Positions 1-10,424 of a DNA stretch of 64,000 nucleotides are shown one piece after another. The notes below the pieces were generated by a model that saw only the letters and a program-made list of their open reading frames with translations, had not been told where the DNA came from and ran no database searches. The stretch comes from Portunus trituberculatus. Lineage: Eukaryota; Arthropoda; Malacostraca; Decapoda; Portunidae. The translations under genes were made by a program, and so were the position numbers. The stretch lies in contig NC_059304.1 in the NCBI RefSeq assembly GCF_017591435.1, positions 29,074,520-29,138,519 of the forward strand. The letters are read 5' to 3'. Position 1 is the first letter of the stretch; each line of letters opens with the position of its first letter.

Positions 1-289
1 GTTAAACATTTAGGTAATTTAATTTAAGTCATTATAATGTACACTAATGTATGTATGTACGTAACTTTATAATGTTGATGATCTTAACTTTATGAAGGGA
101 GGGAGAGTGAAACGGAAAATACACTAACCGGCAACCTATGGAATGTAAACAAAGTGCGCATCATGGTACCGCATACAAAACTTATGTACCACATTTCCAC
201 AAGGCTTTCCATTTTATCCATTGTAGAGTCACGAGTTCAGGTGGTTCTTTTAGCTTTCAAGGAAGATGCGGTCTCACCAGCCTTCTTAA

Positions 290-606
290 CCCGTAAACTG
301 CGGCATTCACATTCAGAGGGTGTCTCCTGGTGCGGCTAAATCAGCGAACGATTGACTTTCACTGAAAGATATATACTTTATAAAGATGTGTCACAGATAC
401 TTCATTTCACAATTCTGTAACTCAAAATTTACTGTAGCTACCATATTTCTAAGTATTTTTCGCCACAAAAATGGATTTCTGGCAGGATCTAGAGGCATTG
501 TGGAGAGCGGGATGGGAGGGGGGAGGTAGGGGGAGGAGGCAGGGAGGATACACACAGACCGCTTATTGCCACTGTTCGTCGACGGGACAGTGTTTTCAAC
601 GCTCGA

Positions 607-674
<68 letters not shown>

Positions 675-901
675 CTTGCTTCAAGAGAAATAAATGATAA
701 AACAAAAGTATTTTATTTCTATAATGGCAATTTCCGTATAAGTAATATTCTTTCCATTATTCTGACACTAATATTTTGAATCGCAAATGAAGTAAATGGC
801 ATCAAAGTATATTGAGTAAACAACATACATATGGAATGGATAAATTGGTTAAGTAAAATGCATATGCACTGGTTATTGTTCTAGCCCCTATTGTTTTACA
901 T

Positions 902-979
<78 letters not shown>

Positions 980-1097
980 TTTGTTCAAAATAAATAAGTG
1001 AAACTAAAATACTACTCTTTTGCTTGGTTCACAATAAATAAAGTAACGAAATATTAGTTCCGTGTAAGCCACAATAACATACATATCATACTATATA

Positions 1098-1181
<84 letters not shown>

Positions 1182-1629
1182 GATGAGTCATGTCTCATGA
1201 CGCGATGCGGGCGGGCCGACACGTCTGACAGTGTTACAAACGTCTAGTGAAGATGGTCTTGTTTCCATAATCTTATTCGCTTTATCTCTTTTCTATTGTA
1301 CAAAAACAACTTCTATACTACTACATTATAGCTTCCTCTTACCATACATGAGACTCAATCTCTAATATCTATGAAAGGAATGCAATGTCGACTAAATAAA
1401 ATAAAAACATAGTGTTTCATTGTTTTCCTTTATAAATATGATATAAATAACCAAATTCTTATTAGAAGGATATAAATTACTAAAAGAAAGGTTATTAGAA
1501 CACAAAAAAATAATTTCAAAGAAATACGAATCACGGGAACTTTATGGTGCCTGTTTAAAAAGAGCGCTTCCAGAAGGCGTACAGCAGTTTGCCGCCAAGC
1601 CACCCAGAAGGCGTACAGCAGTTTTCGGG
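290..1629. mobile_element. Non-autonomous piggyBac-type element in TTAA
   Basis: The 1340-bp insert is flanked by TTAA at 286-289 and 1630-1633. Its ends are imperfect inverted repeats: CCCGTAAACTGCGG on the left and, reverse-complemented, CCCGAAAACTGCTG on the right. The empty site survives in another family A copy, where CCTTCTTAATAGAGTC at about 25655-25670 has a single TTAA. The right end has two direct copies of a motif containing AGAAGGCGTACAGCAGTTT (about 1571-1591 and 1606-1625), plausible transposase-binding repeats. There is no coding capacity. The interior is mostly microsatellite. TTAA duplication is diagnostic of the piggyBac superfamily. Confidence 0.82.
609..1180. repeat. Microsatellites: (CT)n, (CT)n and (GT)n(GA)n
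   Basis: Within the piggyBac-type element there are (CT)n at about 609-672, (CT)n at about 907-975, and a compound (GT)n-(GA)n at about 1101-1180. Open frames across these tracts encode only SL or RE dipeptide runs and are not genes. Confidence 0.95.
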
Positions 1630-1633
1630 TTAA

Positions 1634-1792
1634 TAGAGTCTGCTGACTTGAAAATAGTAGGCAGTAGGTGGAGTCAAGATGGTGGCAAGCAATGTTATTA
1701 GTTTTCTGGCCTCTCTTTTGTCTGTGAATAATACCCAGCTTCACTTCAAGAGTAAGACACTTCCTGGTGTTCTTAGGAATGTTAGGCCACAT
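1634..1792 (-). pseudogene. Tigger transposase N-terminal (CENP-B-like) fragment
   Basis: The minus-strand reading starts at 1792 and contains TRKCLTLEVKLGIIHRQKRG, matching the CENPB_N helix-turn-helix start seen in the other family A copies (KSLTLEVKLDIIHR). In pogo/Tigger transposases this domain binds the TIRs. The frame is lost soon after, no DDE catalytic domain follows, and the piggyBac-type insert cuts the region at 1633. It is a relic. Confidence 0.65.
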
Positions 1793-1888
1793 TGCAGGGC
1801 ATTTTGGTGGTAAGTTGAACTAGGGAAGATGAGCTGCTGGTGACACAGCGCTGTTATGTTTTGACTGGGGAGTGAGTGGTGCGCGTGA

Positions 1889-2051
1889 TCTTGATCTTGA
1901 TCTTGATGCTACAGGTGACGCAGAATTTCTTCTGAGTCAGGCCTTTGTATCGGCAGCACCTGTGTTGTCAACGAGAGGCTTGATCTTGATCTTTATTCTA
2001 CAGGTGTCTCAGGATTTCTCCTGAGGCAGGCCTTAGTACCAGCAGCTCCTG
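1889..2051 (-). repeat. Two short 3'-end fragments of a non-LTR retrotransposon with (GATCAA)n tails
   Basis: Two roughly 70-75-bp blocks (about 1889-1963 and 1979-2051) each begin with repeats of CTTGATCTTGAT, then CTACAGGTG, and end near GGCAGCACCTG or AGCAGCTCCTG. On the minus strand these are the last bases plus tail of the element seen complete at 56770-56850 and 15616-15700. They look like extremely 5'-truncated retro-insertions. The second block sits at the same site in the family A copy at 30905-30977, so it predates spread of that subfamily. Confidence 0.6.
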
Positions 2052-2247
2052 ATGTATTCAAAAGCCTGTCAGCTTGCATGATACAGTGGGGGTTTCAAAT
2101 TTGGAAAAAATTACCTGGATAAAACTTTGTTAAAGCGAGTTTGATGTTTGTTAAACGAGCAGATGGTAGTAAAACAAAACCTTCGTTGTAGCGAAATTTC
2201 GGTGTGAACCTTCGTTAAACGGGGGTTGCCTGTATATATATATATAT

Positions 2248-2503
2248 AGTCATACCTCACCCAATCTGCACACAACAACAGCACGACAAGGAGAGAGTGA
2301 GTCGCACGAGGCAGTGTGCTACCGCCAGCCCCGGGGCGAGTCCAAGACGCCTGGGAGAGGAGGTTGCATGCATCCACCATTACCAGCGGGAGATTCAAAT
2401 GGAGACCAAATCGTGCAATCGCGAGTCAAAGTCGTGCTTGGCGAAATATGGTATATTTTACCGATTCGTGTATACGCGAGATTCGTGTTCGGCGAGGTAT
2501 GAC
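2248..2503. mobile_element. MITE, family E copy 1
   Basis: A roughly 255-bp element has inverted termini GTCATACCTCACC on the left and GGCGAGGTATGAC on the right, flanked by short TA runs. It has no coding capacity. The right two thirds match, in inverted orientation, 61938-62060. The right terminus also matches the element end at 63066-63079. Confidence 0.6.
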
Positions 2504-2707
2504 AGTATATATACAGTAAGTCCTCATTATACGGTACATATGTATTCCTGAAAACCTTACCGCATATCAAATTTACCGTATACCGAACCCATTATAACAT
2601 GTAATAATAGGGAATGCGTTCTAGCACGTCAAAAGTCACCCCTACAGAAATGAAAATACATGAAAATAATCATTAAAAAAAATAAATAGAAAAAGTAAAG
2701 TACTGCG

Positions 2708-2923
2708 TGTTGTAAACTTAATGAAGCATTCGAGGCTTCAAATGTTTTACTGTTTTATTCGAATTACTTTCGTTGTTTCAAGCTAGCTGACAATTGTAAA
2801 ACCTGTGAACTTTGGCTCAGTTCAGCTACAGCCATGTAGGCGGATACACCTTTTGTCGCTCAGCTCTAATACACCTCACCTGTCGCTGCCTGGTTTTTGT
2901 TTCGCCCTGCTGAAGCTATTACA
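2708..2923 (+). repeat. 5' LTR
   Basis: The 216-bp repeat begins TGTTGTAAAC and ends GCTATTACA. It is identical to the 3' LTR except for T versus G near 2851 (ACACCTTTTG here, ACACCGTTTG in the 3' copy). Confidence 0.95.
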
Positions 2924-2924
2924 T

Positions 2925-2937
2925 TGGCGACGAGGAT
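2925..2937 (+). other. Primer-binding site, tRNA-Ser(GCU) type
   Basis: TGGCGACGAGGAT lies one base after the 5' LTR. It is complementary to the expected 3' end of a tRNA-Ser(GCU) including CCA (ATCCTCGTCG-CCA). It would prime minus-strand cDNA synthesis. The tRNA match is from my memory of serine tRNA acceptor stems. Confidence 0.7.
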
Positions 2938-2948
2938 TACCAAGCAAC

Positions 2949-3700
2949 ATGGCAACCATTGGCAAACTCGAAGAGTTTAATCAAGATACTGAAGTATGGA
3001 CTCAGTATGTAGAGCGATTGGAACATTTCTTCGTGGCCAACGACATAGAAGAAGAGAAGAAAAAAATCCACGCTGTTGGCCGTGTGCGGGGCCAAAACCT
3101 ACGAGCTGATTCGGTCCCTGTGCCTCCCAGATAAGGCAGCCGACAAGTCCTACAAGGAATTGAAAACACTCTTGGAGAATCACATGTGCCCGAAGCCATC
3201 TGTCATCATGAAACGCTTCAAATTCAACTCTCGTTTCAAACTACAGAGTGAGTCTGTGTCAACCTTTATCGCTGATCTTCGGAAATTAGCAGAGTATTGT
3301 GAATATGGAGACCAGCTGACTGACATGCTTCGAGACAGACTGGTTTGTGGAATCGACGATAGAAAAATACAAGCAAGATTATTGGCTGACGGGAACTTGG
3401 ACTTTAAGAAGGCAGAAGCAACGGCACTGGCTATGGAGGCAGCAGCGAGGGACACTCAAGACCTACAGCTGGCGGGGGAGCAGCGAGGAAACCACGTGAA
3501 TAGGATTACTGAGCGACGCGATGAGGAAAGGAGCGAGGACACTCAGGGAAGGCGGTTTGCACCTCGGCGGCAGTGTTTCAGGTGTGGGGGTCAACATATG
3601 GATCCAGACTGTCGTTTTCGCGCTCTACCTGCTACGTATGCAAGAAGGTGGGGCACTTGGCAAGGGTGTGTCGGAGCAAGAGTAACAAGAACAATAAGAT
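2949..3700 (+). pseudogene. gag: gag (capsid and nucleocapsid) of the gypsy element, frameshifted
   Basis: The start is the ATG at 2949, just after the primer-binding site. The first about 40 codons read in one frame, then a shift near 3070 moves the reading to the frame of 3076-3774. The middle (about 3150-3470) is a typical retrotransposon gag region with the pattern FIADLRKLAEYCEYG. Two zinc knuckles follow: CFRCGGQHMDPDC at about 3575 and CYVCKKVGHLARVC at about 3630. They lie in different frames, so another shift separates them. Gag packages element RNA into virus-like particles. Confidence 0.85.
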
Positions 3701-3759
3701 GCATAAGATCGAGCATGGTGCCAGTAATGACAGTGAAGACTGTTGTGTGGAGGAATATG

Positions 3760-5506
3760 CTATGTATACAGTGAGTAAGTCTCGCGATCCACCTGTTGTT
3801 GTTCACCCAAGGTTAAACAAAGTTATGGTGCCCATGGAAATAGATACCGGTGCTGCAGTGTCAGTCTTGAATAAGGAAACGTACGAGGAAAGTTGGAAAG
3901 GAAAATCAAAACCTGTGTTGAAAGTTTCTGAAGTGGTGTTGCGCACGTACAGTGGTAGTATGTTGAAAGTACTCGGGGAAGTGGAGGTGGAGGTGGAGTA
4001 TGGTAACCAGCTAGAGACTCTGCCGTTGGTGGTAGTTGATGGAGACGGCCCTAATTTGTTGGGACGTAACTGGCTACGGAAAATAAAGTTGGACTGGGGT
4101 GCGGTTTATAATTGTAGCACGGACTGTGATAATGTCATTCGAAAATTTGATAAAGTTTTCAAGGATGAACTGGGTCTCATCAAGAGCACTAATGCAGTTT
4201 TCTACGTGGATAAGGAAGCCTCACCCAGATTCTTCAAGGCTCGTCCACTTCCCTACGCCTTGAAAGAGAAAGTGGAGTTCGAGCTGGAACGACTTTTGAA
4301 GCAAGGTGTGATTGAACCTGTGCAGTTTTCGGAGTGGGCGGCGCCTATCGTCCCCATAGTGAAGGTGGATAATTCCATACGCATTTGTGGTGATTATAAG
4401 TTGACCGTAAACAGAGTTTGCAAAGTGGACAGTTACCCAATTCCAAAAATAGAGGACTTGTTAGCTAATTTGGCGGGAGGAAAGACTTTTCAAAGTTGGA
4501 CCTTTCGCACGCTTATTCACAACTACCACTTGATGAGGAGTCAAAGAAATTTGTGACAATTAACACCCACAAGGGTCTGTTTCGTTATAACAGACTACCA
4601 TATGGTGTATCTTCTGCTCCTGGAATTTTCCAAAGAGTCATGGAAAATTTACTTCAAGGTATTCCCCATGTAGTTGTATATTTAGATGATATCTTGGTAA
4701 CCGGGAAAACGGATAAGGAGCACCTTAGTAACCTGACGGAAGTTTTGAGGCGTATGGACAAGGCAGGCGTAAGACTGAAATTGAAGAAGTGTATTTTCCA
4801 GGCACCAGAGGTTAATTATTTAGGACACAAAATAAATGCAGAGGGACTACACCCACGGATGAAAAAGTTAAAGCTATTGTCAATGCTCCTACACCTAGCA
4901 ACACCACGGAGCTTAAGTCATATCTAGGACTTGTGAATTATTATGGCAGATTTATCCCTAACCTATGTACTGTGTTTGCACCATTATACAGATTGTTGCA
5001 AAAAGAAGTCAAGTGGCAGTGGGGGCACAACGAGCAGCGAGCGCTGTCCCTGTCTAAGCAGCTGTTAGGGAGCTCCCGAGTACTGGTGCACTACGACAGC
5101 AGCAAGTCGCTCTTGCTCACCTGTGACGCCTCTTCACACGGCCTGGGAGCAGTACTTTCACATCGTCTGGAGTCGGGAGAAGAGAGACCGATTGCATTTG
5201 CTTCAAGGACATTGGGATCGGCTGAACGCAAGTATGCGCAAATTGAGAAAGAGGGACTAGCTGTTATTTTTGGAGTAAAAAAAAGTTTCATAATTACTTG
5301 TATGGCCGTCATTTTGAGATTATTTCTGACCATCATCCACTCAAGAGTTTATTCAATGAGAGTCGCCCCGTTCCTGTGATGGCTTCAAGTCGTATTCAGC
5401 GTTGGGCCTTGACTTTATCTGCATATGATTACACTATCACCCACAAACCAGGAAAAGTATATAACCAATGCGGATGCTTTGAGTCGTCTTCCTCTTCCTG
5501 AAGCTC
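3760..5506 (+). pseudogene. pol: pol: protease, reverse transcriptase and RNase H, frameshifted
   Basis: An aspartic protease active site MEIDTGAAVSVL is at about 3835. The RT region begins near 4200, breaks frame near 4492, and continues with RLPYGVSSAPGIFQRVM and the catalytic YLDD box (VVVYLDDILVTG) at about 4675. Breaks follow near 4860 and again near 5280, the latter in an A8 run. RNase H is recognisable by LTCDASSHGLGAVL (about 5118), FASRTLGSAERKYAQIEKEG and ISDHHPLK. Another break falls near 5462. The order PR-RT-RH before integrase identifies Ty3/gypsy. Confidence 0.9.
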
Positions 5507-5559
5507 CTAAGGATACGCCGGTGCCAGGGGACGTTGTGTGTGTGCTGGAGAGGCAGGAC

Positions 5560-6946
5560 AGGACGACAGTAACAGCGAAGGACATCAGGCGGTGGACGGA
5601 GCGAGACCCTATACTGTCTATAGTCAGGAGGAACGTTCAGTACGGGTGGCCTGAAAACGTCACCGTGGAAGCACAAAACCCTTCTTTAGAAGGAAGTGGG
5701 AGTTAAGTGTGCAGGATGGAGTAATATTATGGGGATCAAGGGTGGTGGTACCAGAGGTAGCAAGGAAGAGAGTGCTAGCAGAACTTCATGAGACACACCC
5801 AGGGACGTCACGCATGAAAAGCATTGCACGTAGCTATGTTTGGTGGCCAAATATGGATTATGATATAGAGACTGTAGTTCAGCAGTGTGCACAGTGTCAG
5901 CAGTTGAGGAATCTACCTCCCGACGCCCCTTTGCAGCCTTGGGAATGGCCAGAGAAGCCGTGGTCCAGATTACATCTAGATTATGCAGGGCCATTTATGG
6001 GCAAGATGTTTCTGGTGGTAATTGATGCACATTCTAAGTGGATTGATGTTCACGCCACAAATTCGGCTACTTCATCTGCTACCATTGAAAAATTACAAGT
6101 TACTTTTGCGTCACAAGGTTTACCCGAGATTGTAGTGACGGATAATGGCACGAACTTCTGCAGTGAGGAATTTGAAACATTTCTAAAACAAAATGGCATC
6201 GTTCATATCAAAACCTCCCCTTATCACCCAGCTTCCAACGGATTAGCAGAAAAGGCAGTGCAGACTTTGAAAAGGGCCATGACAAAAGAGACAGCGGGTT
6301 CCTTAGAGTCGCGATTAATGAAATTTTTATTACGTTATCGGGTCACACCACACACTACCACAGGGGTTTCGCCGGCGGAACTTTTAGTGGGAAGGAAATT
6401 AAGAACTTGTCTGGACCTATTAATGCCAGGGATAAGTCAGAGAGTATTAAGGAAACAGGAAATGCAGAAAAATTATCATGATAGGAAGGCACACCGAGAG
6501 AACTGGGAGTAGGGGATAAGGTGTATGTTATCAATTTTAGTCCAGGTGCAAAGTGGTTACCTGGAGTAATTATTCAACAATCTGGTCCAGTTTCATTTAA
6601 GGTGAAATTGCTGGATGGACGAACGGTGCGACGTCATCTGGACTACGTAAGAAGAAGAGATAGACTGGATGAAGAGGAGGGCAACGCGGATGATTTATCT
6701 CCACCAGTTGTGGACATCGTGAATTCAGCATCGGGAGCCAGTGAACAAGGTTCGGAACCATCTAGTTCCGTGCCACCCCTAACTGTTTCGGGACGCTCGA
6801 ATGACTGGCCACCATATAGTACAGGAGAAGTCAAGGAACCTGTTTTGGCACACCGAACAATGTGCCAACTCAGGTTTGGGAACAACAGCCCGGGCATGGA
6901 TCGAAGCCCCGACAGCCAGCTCTGGAGCAACCCTCGGGGGAGGTGA
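5560..6946 (+). pseudogene. pol: integrase and C-terminal tail, frameshifted
   Basis: The zinc-binding HHCC module is visible (HETHPG ... VVQQCAQCQQ, about 5785-5905). The DDE core follows: LDYAGPF (about 5979), VTDNGTNF (about 6137) and GLAEKAVQTLKRAM (about 6243). After a frame break near 6505 the tail VYVINFSPGAKWLPGVI is the SH3-like C-terminal domain of gypsy integrases. The catalytic triad is intact. The serine- and proline-rich end to 6946 has no env features. Confidence 0.9.
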
Positions 6947-7167
6947 CATGTCGTCGGTCAGAGAGACTTCGCAAGGAACCAGATCGTCTGCAGATCACTT
7001 GGGATTAATCTGTCTCATATTCTTGTTTTTTTGGGTGTTACGTTTTTTAGTTTGTATGTTTATTGTTTTATGTTGAAATAAGAGTTTAATTCCATGTGTA
7101 AGGATAAAGTTGCTAGTTATCTTAATATGAATAGTAGATGTTTCATGTTTTATTCAGATTTGATTTT

Positions 7168-7180
7168 AAAGGGGAAGGAG
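7168..7180 (+). other. Polypurine tract
   Basis: AAAGGGGAAGGAG abuts the 3' LTR and is the expected primer for plus-strand cDNA synthesis of the gypsy element. Confidence 0.85.
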
Positions 7181-7396
7181 TGTTGTAAACTTAATGAAGC
7201 ATTCGAGGCTTCAAATGTTTTACTGTTTTATTCGAATTACTTTCGTTGTTTCAAGCTAGCTGACAATTGTAAAACCTGTGAACTTTGGCTCAGTTCAGCT
7301 ACAGCCATGTAGGCGGATACACCGTTTGTCGCTCAGCTCTAATACACCTCACCTGTCGCTGCCTGGTTTTTGTTTCGCCCTGCTGAAGCTATTACA
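7181..7396 (+). repeat. 3' LTR
   Basis: The 216-bp repeat is identical to the 5' LTR but for one base. It is followed by the target duplication CTGCG at 7397-7401. Confidence 0.95.
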
Positions 7397-7544
7397 CTGC
7401 GCAAAAGAAATAAACAGAAAATGTTTTTATTTACCTTTCAATCGCCATGTATTCTATCAGATGATGTCCTAGAACAGTAGGGATTCCAGCCCTTACTCAT
7501 CTTCCGCCGAGTGGGCAGACAAGGATAAGACGTCGTCGTCTACA

Positions 7545-8222
7545 CTATCGAGAGCTAGAAGGGCCAGCTGTAGCAGGGTCGGCAGGTGTGATAGGGACGA
7601 CAAGTCTGACTGGCTTCAAGAACGAATAGATGGAGGACTGTTTAGTTTTTCTTGTGTTTTCATCATAGATTTCTTGATAAATCTTGACACTTTTCTCTGC
7701 GTCATGAGCCACTTTGCTACTCCTGGCAGGATTTGGGTTACATTCCTTCAGGGTTTCCATCATACCACCAAGACATTCTCTAAGAATTTTGATGTCCAGG
7801 CCACACACAGGTTCTTCCTTGTCTCCCTTTTTCTGCCTCCTGTGATGCCTTGTCTAGCTCTGTAAGTTCCATAATTTGAGAGAGATTCAGCATGGCTTTC
7901 CAAAAGATCTTGAACATCATCATCATCAACTTCATCGAAGCCAGCCCTATGGCACAGATTTACTATGTCACTTCTGATCGCACCCATGTCATCTTCAGCG
8001 AAGCCTGGGAAGTCATGCCCGCATTCTGGCCATACTTTATTCCACGCCAAGTTCATGGTAGACGTCTTCACTTTGTCCCAAGATGACTTGATGTTATCTA
8101 AGGCGTGCTTGATGTTATACAACTTCCACCATTCAATGATAGTGGGCTTGCCAGGCCCATCTGTGCCCTTTATCAGTTGCTGCATGGTTTGCCGCTGGTA
8201 GTAGGCTTTTACTGTTTGCCAT
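7545..8222 (-). pseudogene. Tigger transposase C-terminal region (family B), frameshifted
   Basis: On the minus strand the reading AYYQRQTMQQLIKGTDGPG is followed by NMAWNKVWPEC-like text (TMNLAWNKVWPECGHDFPG) and an acidic EVDDDDVQDLLESH block. This is the region after the last catalytic Asp of Tigger/pogo transposases, which contains a MN(G/L)xWxKxWPEC signature. A frame break occurs near 7800. The DDE core and N-terminus are absent, so the element could only move with help from a related transposase. Confidence 0.75.
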
Positions 8223-8657
8223 GGTTATTATGAATATATTTGTGCTTACAATAGACCCTTTAATATTCCATTTATTCATCTAATTAGTAATGCATGTAAG
8301 TAATATGTAATGCAGTTAAAAAAAAAGGGGGGGAGGGGAAGAGATAATTGGCTCCAAGGGTGGTCAAGTTAAAGTCAGTACTGTGAGTGGCACGCCAAGT
8401 TCATGGTAGACGTCTTCACTTCGTCCCAAGATGACTTGATGTTATACGACTTCCACCATTCTCTGATAGTGGCCGCTGGTAGTAGATTTTTAGTGTTTGC
8501 CATGATCATTATGAATATATTTGTGCTTACAATAGACCCTTTAATATTCTATTTATTCATCTTATTAGTAATGCATGTAAGTAATATGTAATGCAGTTAA
8601 AAAGGGGGGGGAAGAGATAATTAGCTCCAAGGGTGGTCAAGTTAAAGTCAGTACTGT
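8043..8657 (-). repeat. Internal tandem duplication in family B
   Basis: The block from CACGCCAAGTTCATGG to CTGTGAGTGG occurs at 8043-8390 and again at 8391-8657, the second copy with an internal deletion of about 85 bp. The same duplication is in the other family B copy (58423-58764 and 58765-59100), so it predates both insertions. Confidence 0.8.
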
Positions 8658-8848
8658 GAGTGGCGGGAGGTGTGGCGTGGATGACGTCATCACCCCTGCT
8701 CCCCAACGCTGGGCCCTCTTGGATGACATGAGCGGATACCGTATCTGTGAATTTTTCCTACCATATATCGAATTGAGGGTAGTAATTTCCAAATACCGTA
8801 ACTGTGAATTTACCAGATAAAGAACTACTGTATAACGAGGACTTACTG

Positions 8849-8921
<73 letters not shown>
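8849..8921. repeat. (TA)n microsatellite at a transposon boundary
   Basis: About 73 bp of TA repeat starts directly at the end of family B and leads into the next Tigger-like terminus at 8922. Confidence 0.95.
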
Positions 8922-8925
<4 letters not shown>

Positions 8926-9365
8926 GATCCTCGCAATTCAACGGGGTTAGGGCGGTTTTTCACCAGCTGAATCAGCGTTTATTCAAATCGTGAAGCAATT
9001 TTTTCCATAGGATACTTAAGAATTAGGGGGGATAGGGACCAACCTCCAGCCTAGATCCCCAAAATCATCACTATAACCTCTAAATCAGTACTATTAAAGG
9101 CTTCATTTATATCTAACTTTTTTTTTATTAAACACATTAGGGTGCTGTACAGTACATTTTTGGAAATAAAAACACTTGCAGTGGTCTTGCGGTACTTGTC
9201 CCTCTTCTTCAAAATTGATGATACTGTTGATCTAGGGACACCCATTTGTGCTACAACCACACTGTGAGCTATAACTGCCTCACACTTTCTTATAAGTGCA
9301 AGTTTATCTTTGAAAGGCAGAAAATTGTGCTTCTTAGGGCTAGGGCTAGAGGTGGCTTATGCGGT
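8922..9365 (-). mobile_element. Tigger-like relic with GTGGGATCCTCGCAATTC-like terminus
   Basis: The left end reads GGGATCCTCGCAATTCAACG next to the TA repeat, with the usual CAGT start apparently eroded. On the minus strand at about 9060-9350 lies a CENPB_N-like helix-turn-helix: VVVAQMGVPRSTVSSILKKR, preceded in frame upstream by KDKLALIRKCE. No catalytic domain follows. The right end is not identifiable; an inverted-repeat element begins at 9366. Confidence 0.6.
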
Positions 9366-10424
9366 ACAATTGAGATGTGTTATGCCAGAGGGGCATAACT
9401 GACAATCTGGACTTTTTGAGTTAGTTATGGATGCAGCCACTAGAAGCCCTAACTTAGCCTGTGGTGAGATTTCCCAGGCAAAATCAGTCCCTATGAAGCC
9501 TATACGAGAGTTTAAAATCCTGTGTTTATACGCGTGAGAAAGTACTGACTAGGTTTGGCCTGGAACGCCAGAAGGGCGGAACTGGCAGCCAATAGCAGAG
9601 CACAGCCGGCACACACACCCCGTACCGTCCAATCACAGCTCAGCCAGCCCATGCTGCTTCGCAATCGCGCTCAGTGCCTCCCTTTAAACTTACGTGCCAT
9701 ATTACTCTTTCTTTAGTCCCCATATTATTGTGGATTTACGTGGATTATATACATCGACGAAGAGTGATAGTGATAGCAGTGTAGAGGGGGAGGCCCCTTC
9801 GACCTCCCGTAAACATGTGACCAAGCCCGAGCTGTGAAAGAAGACTAGCAAAGAAACAAAGAGACTCTGGGGAGAGCTACATAAGCATGACTACAAAACG
9901 GCAGGTTAATGCCCATTCTATTGGTGCCCCATGCTCATGCCCAAACAAGTGCTTTGAAAAGATATGGTGAGTGTGTATACTTTATTATAACTAATCATAA
10001 TATTTTAAAACTTATCTTTTACAAGTACTTTCAGCTCACCAAAGATGAAAAAAATTATATTTTCTAATTCAATAAAATCATTAAAAAATTGGGATTCGCA
10101 CATACAAGGATAAAATTTGGACATAATACTTATGTTATAGTCTAGTTTCAACTTTCATTCATACAGTAAAATATCAAAATCATCCAATATTTTGGGGTTG
10201 GCTACGCAATAGGGTGATAGAAAGACAAACGTACAAAGGCAAAACACAAAAAACACTCAAATTGTGCATAGATTAATAGATTTTGAGCAGAGAAATCATT
10301 AGATATATAATAGTAATGCATTTTTTCCGTTTCCATACGAGTTATTACTGCCTAACTTTAGACGCATTTTACGCAAAACAGGTTTTTTCAAATTAAGCCC
10401 CTCTGGCATAACACGCCTCAATTC
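9366..10424. mobile_element. Candidate inverted-repeat element (TTATGCCAGAGGGGC termini)
   Basis: The left end ATTGAGATGTGTTATGCCAG (9369-9388) and the right end, whose reverse complement is ATTGAGGCGTGTTATGCCAG, are inverted over about 27 bp and enclose about 1.06 kb. The interior has no convincing coding sequence and is AT-rich after about 9960. I see no clear target duplication, so the superfamily is unknown. Confidence 0.45.

Larger units (their letters stand above)
1..2232 (-). mobile_element. Tigger-type element, family A copy 1 (interrupted, runs off left edge)
   Basis: The sequence at 1-285 and 1634-2232 matches the other family A copies (25197, 30716, 48909, 51125) in reverse orientation. 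It ends at 2232 in the family terminus, where the reverse complement reads CAGGCAACCCCCG, followed by TA. The element encodes only the N-terminal helix-turn-helix part of a Tigger transposase, so it is a non-autonomous deletion derivative. A piggyBac-type element (290-1629) splits it at a TTAA site. Two short retrotransposon tails (about 1889-1963 and 1979-2051) lie inside it. The far TIR is outside the window. Confidence 0.8.
2708..7396 (+). mobile_element. Ty3/gypsy LTR retrotransposon, near-complete
   Basis: The 4689-bp element has two 216-bp LTRs that differ at one position, a primer-binding site, gag-pol order PR-RT-RNaseH-IN (gypsy order), a polypurine tract, and a perfect 5-bp target duplication CTGCG at 2703-2707 and 7397-7401. 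No env-like frame follows integrase. The coding region changes frame about eight times. Near-identical LTRs imply a recent insertion, so many of these breaks may be assembly indels rather than decay. tRNA-Ser priming is typical of the Mag lineage; I infer that clade only weakly. Confidence 0.93.
2514..8848 (-). mobile_element. Tigger element, family B copy 1, split by a gypsy retrotransposon
   Basis: It starts CAGTAAGTCCTCATTATAC at 2514 and ends with the inverted form at 8848. Without the gypsy element (2708-7396) and one copy of its 5-bp target duplication it is about 1.6 kb. The second copy, at 57533-59292, is uninterrupted and shows the same order of blocks. On the minus strand it codes for the C-terminal part of a Tigger transposase, with the DDE core missing. 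It contains an internal tandem duplication (8043-8657) shared with copy 2. Confidence 0.85.

Noticed and set aside
6521..6946. An env-like gene after integrase in the gypsy element
   Set aside because: The frame continues the integrase C-terminal domain and then becomes a Ser/Pro-rich tail; no signal peptide or membrane segment is visible.
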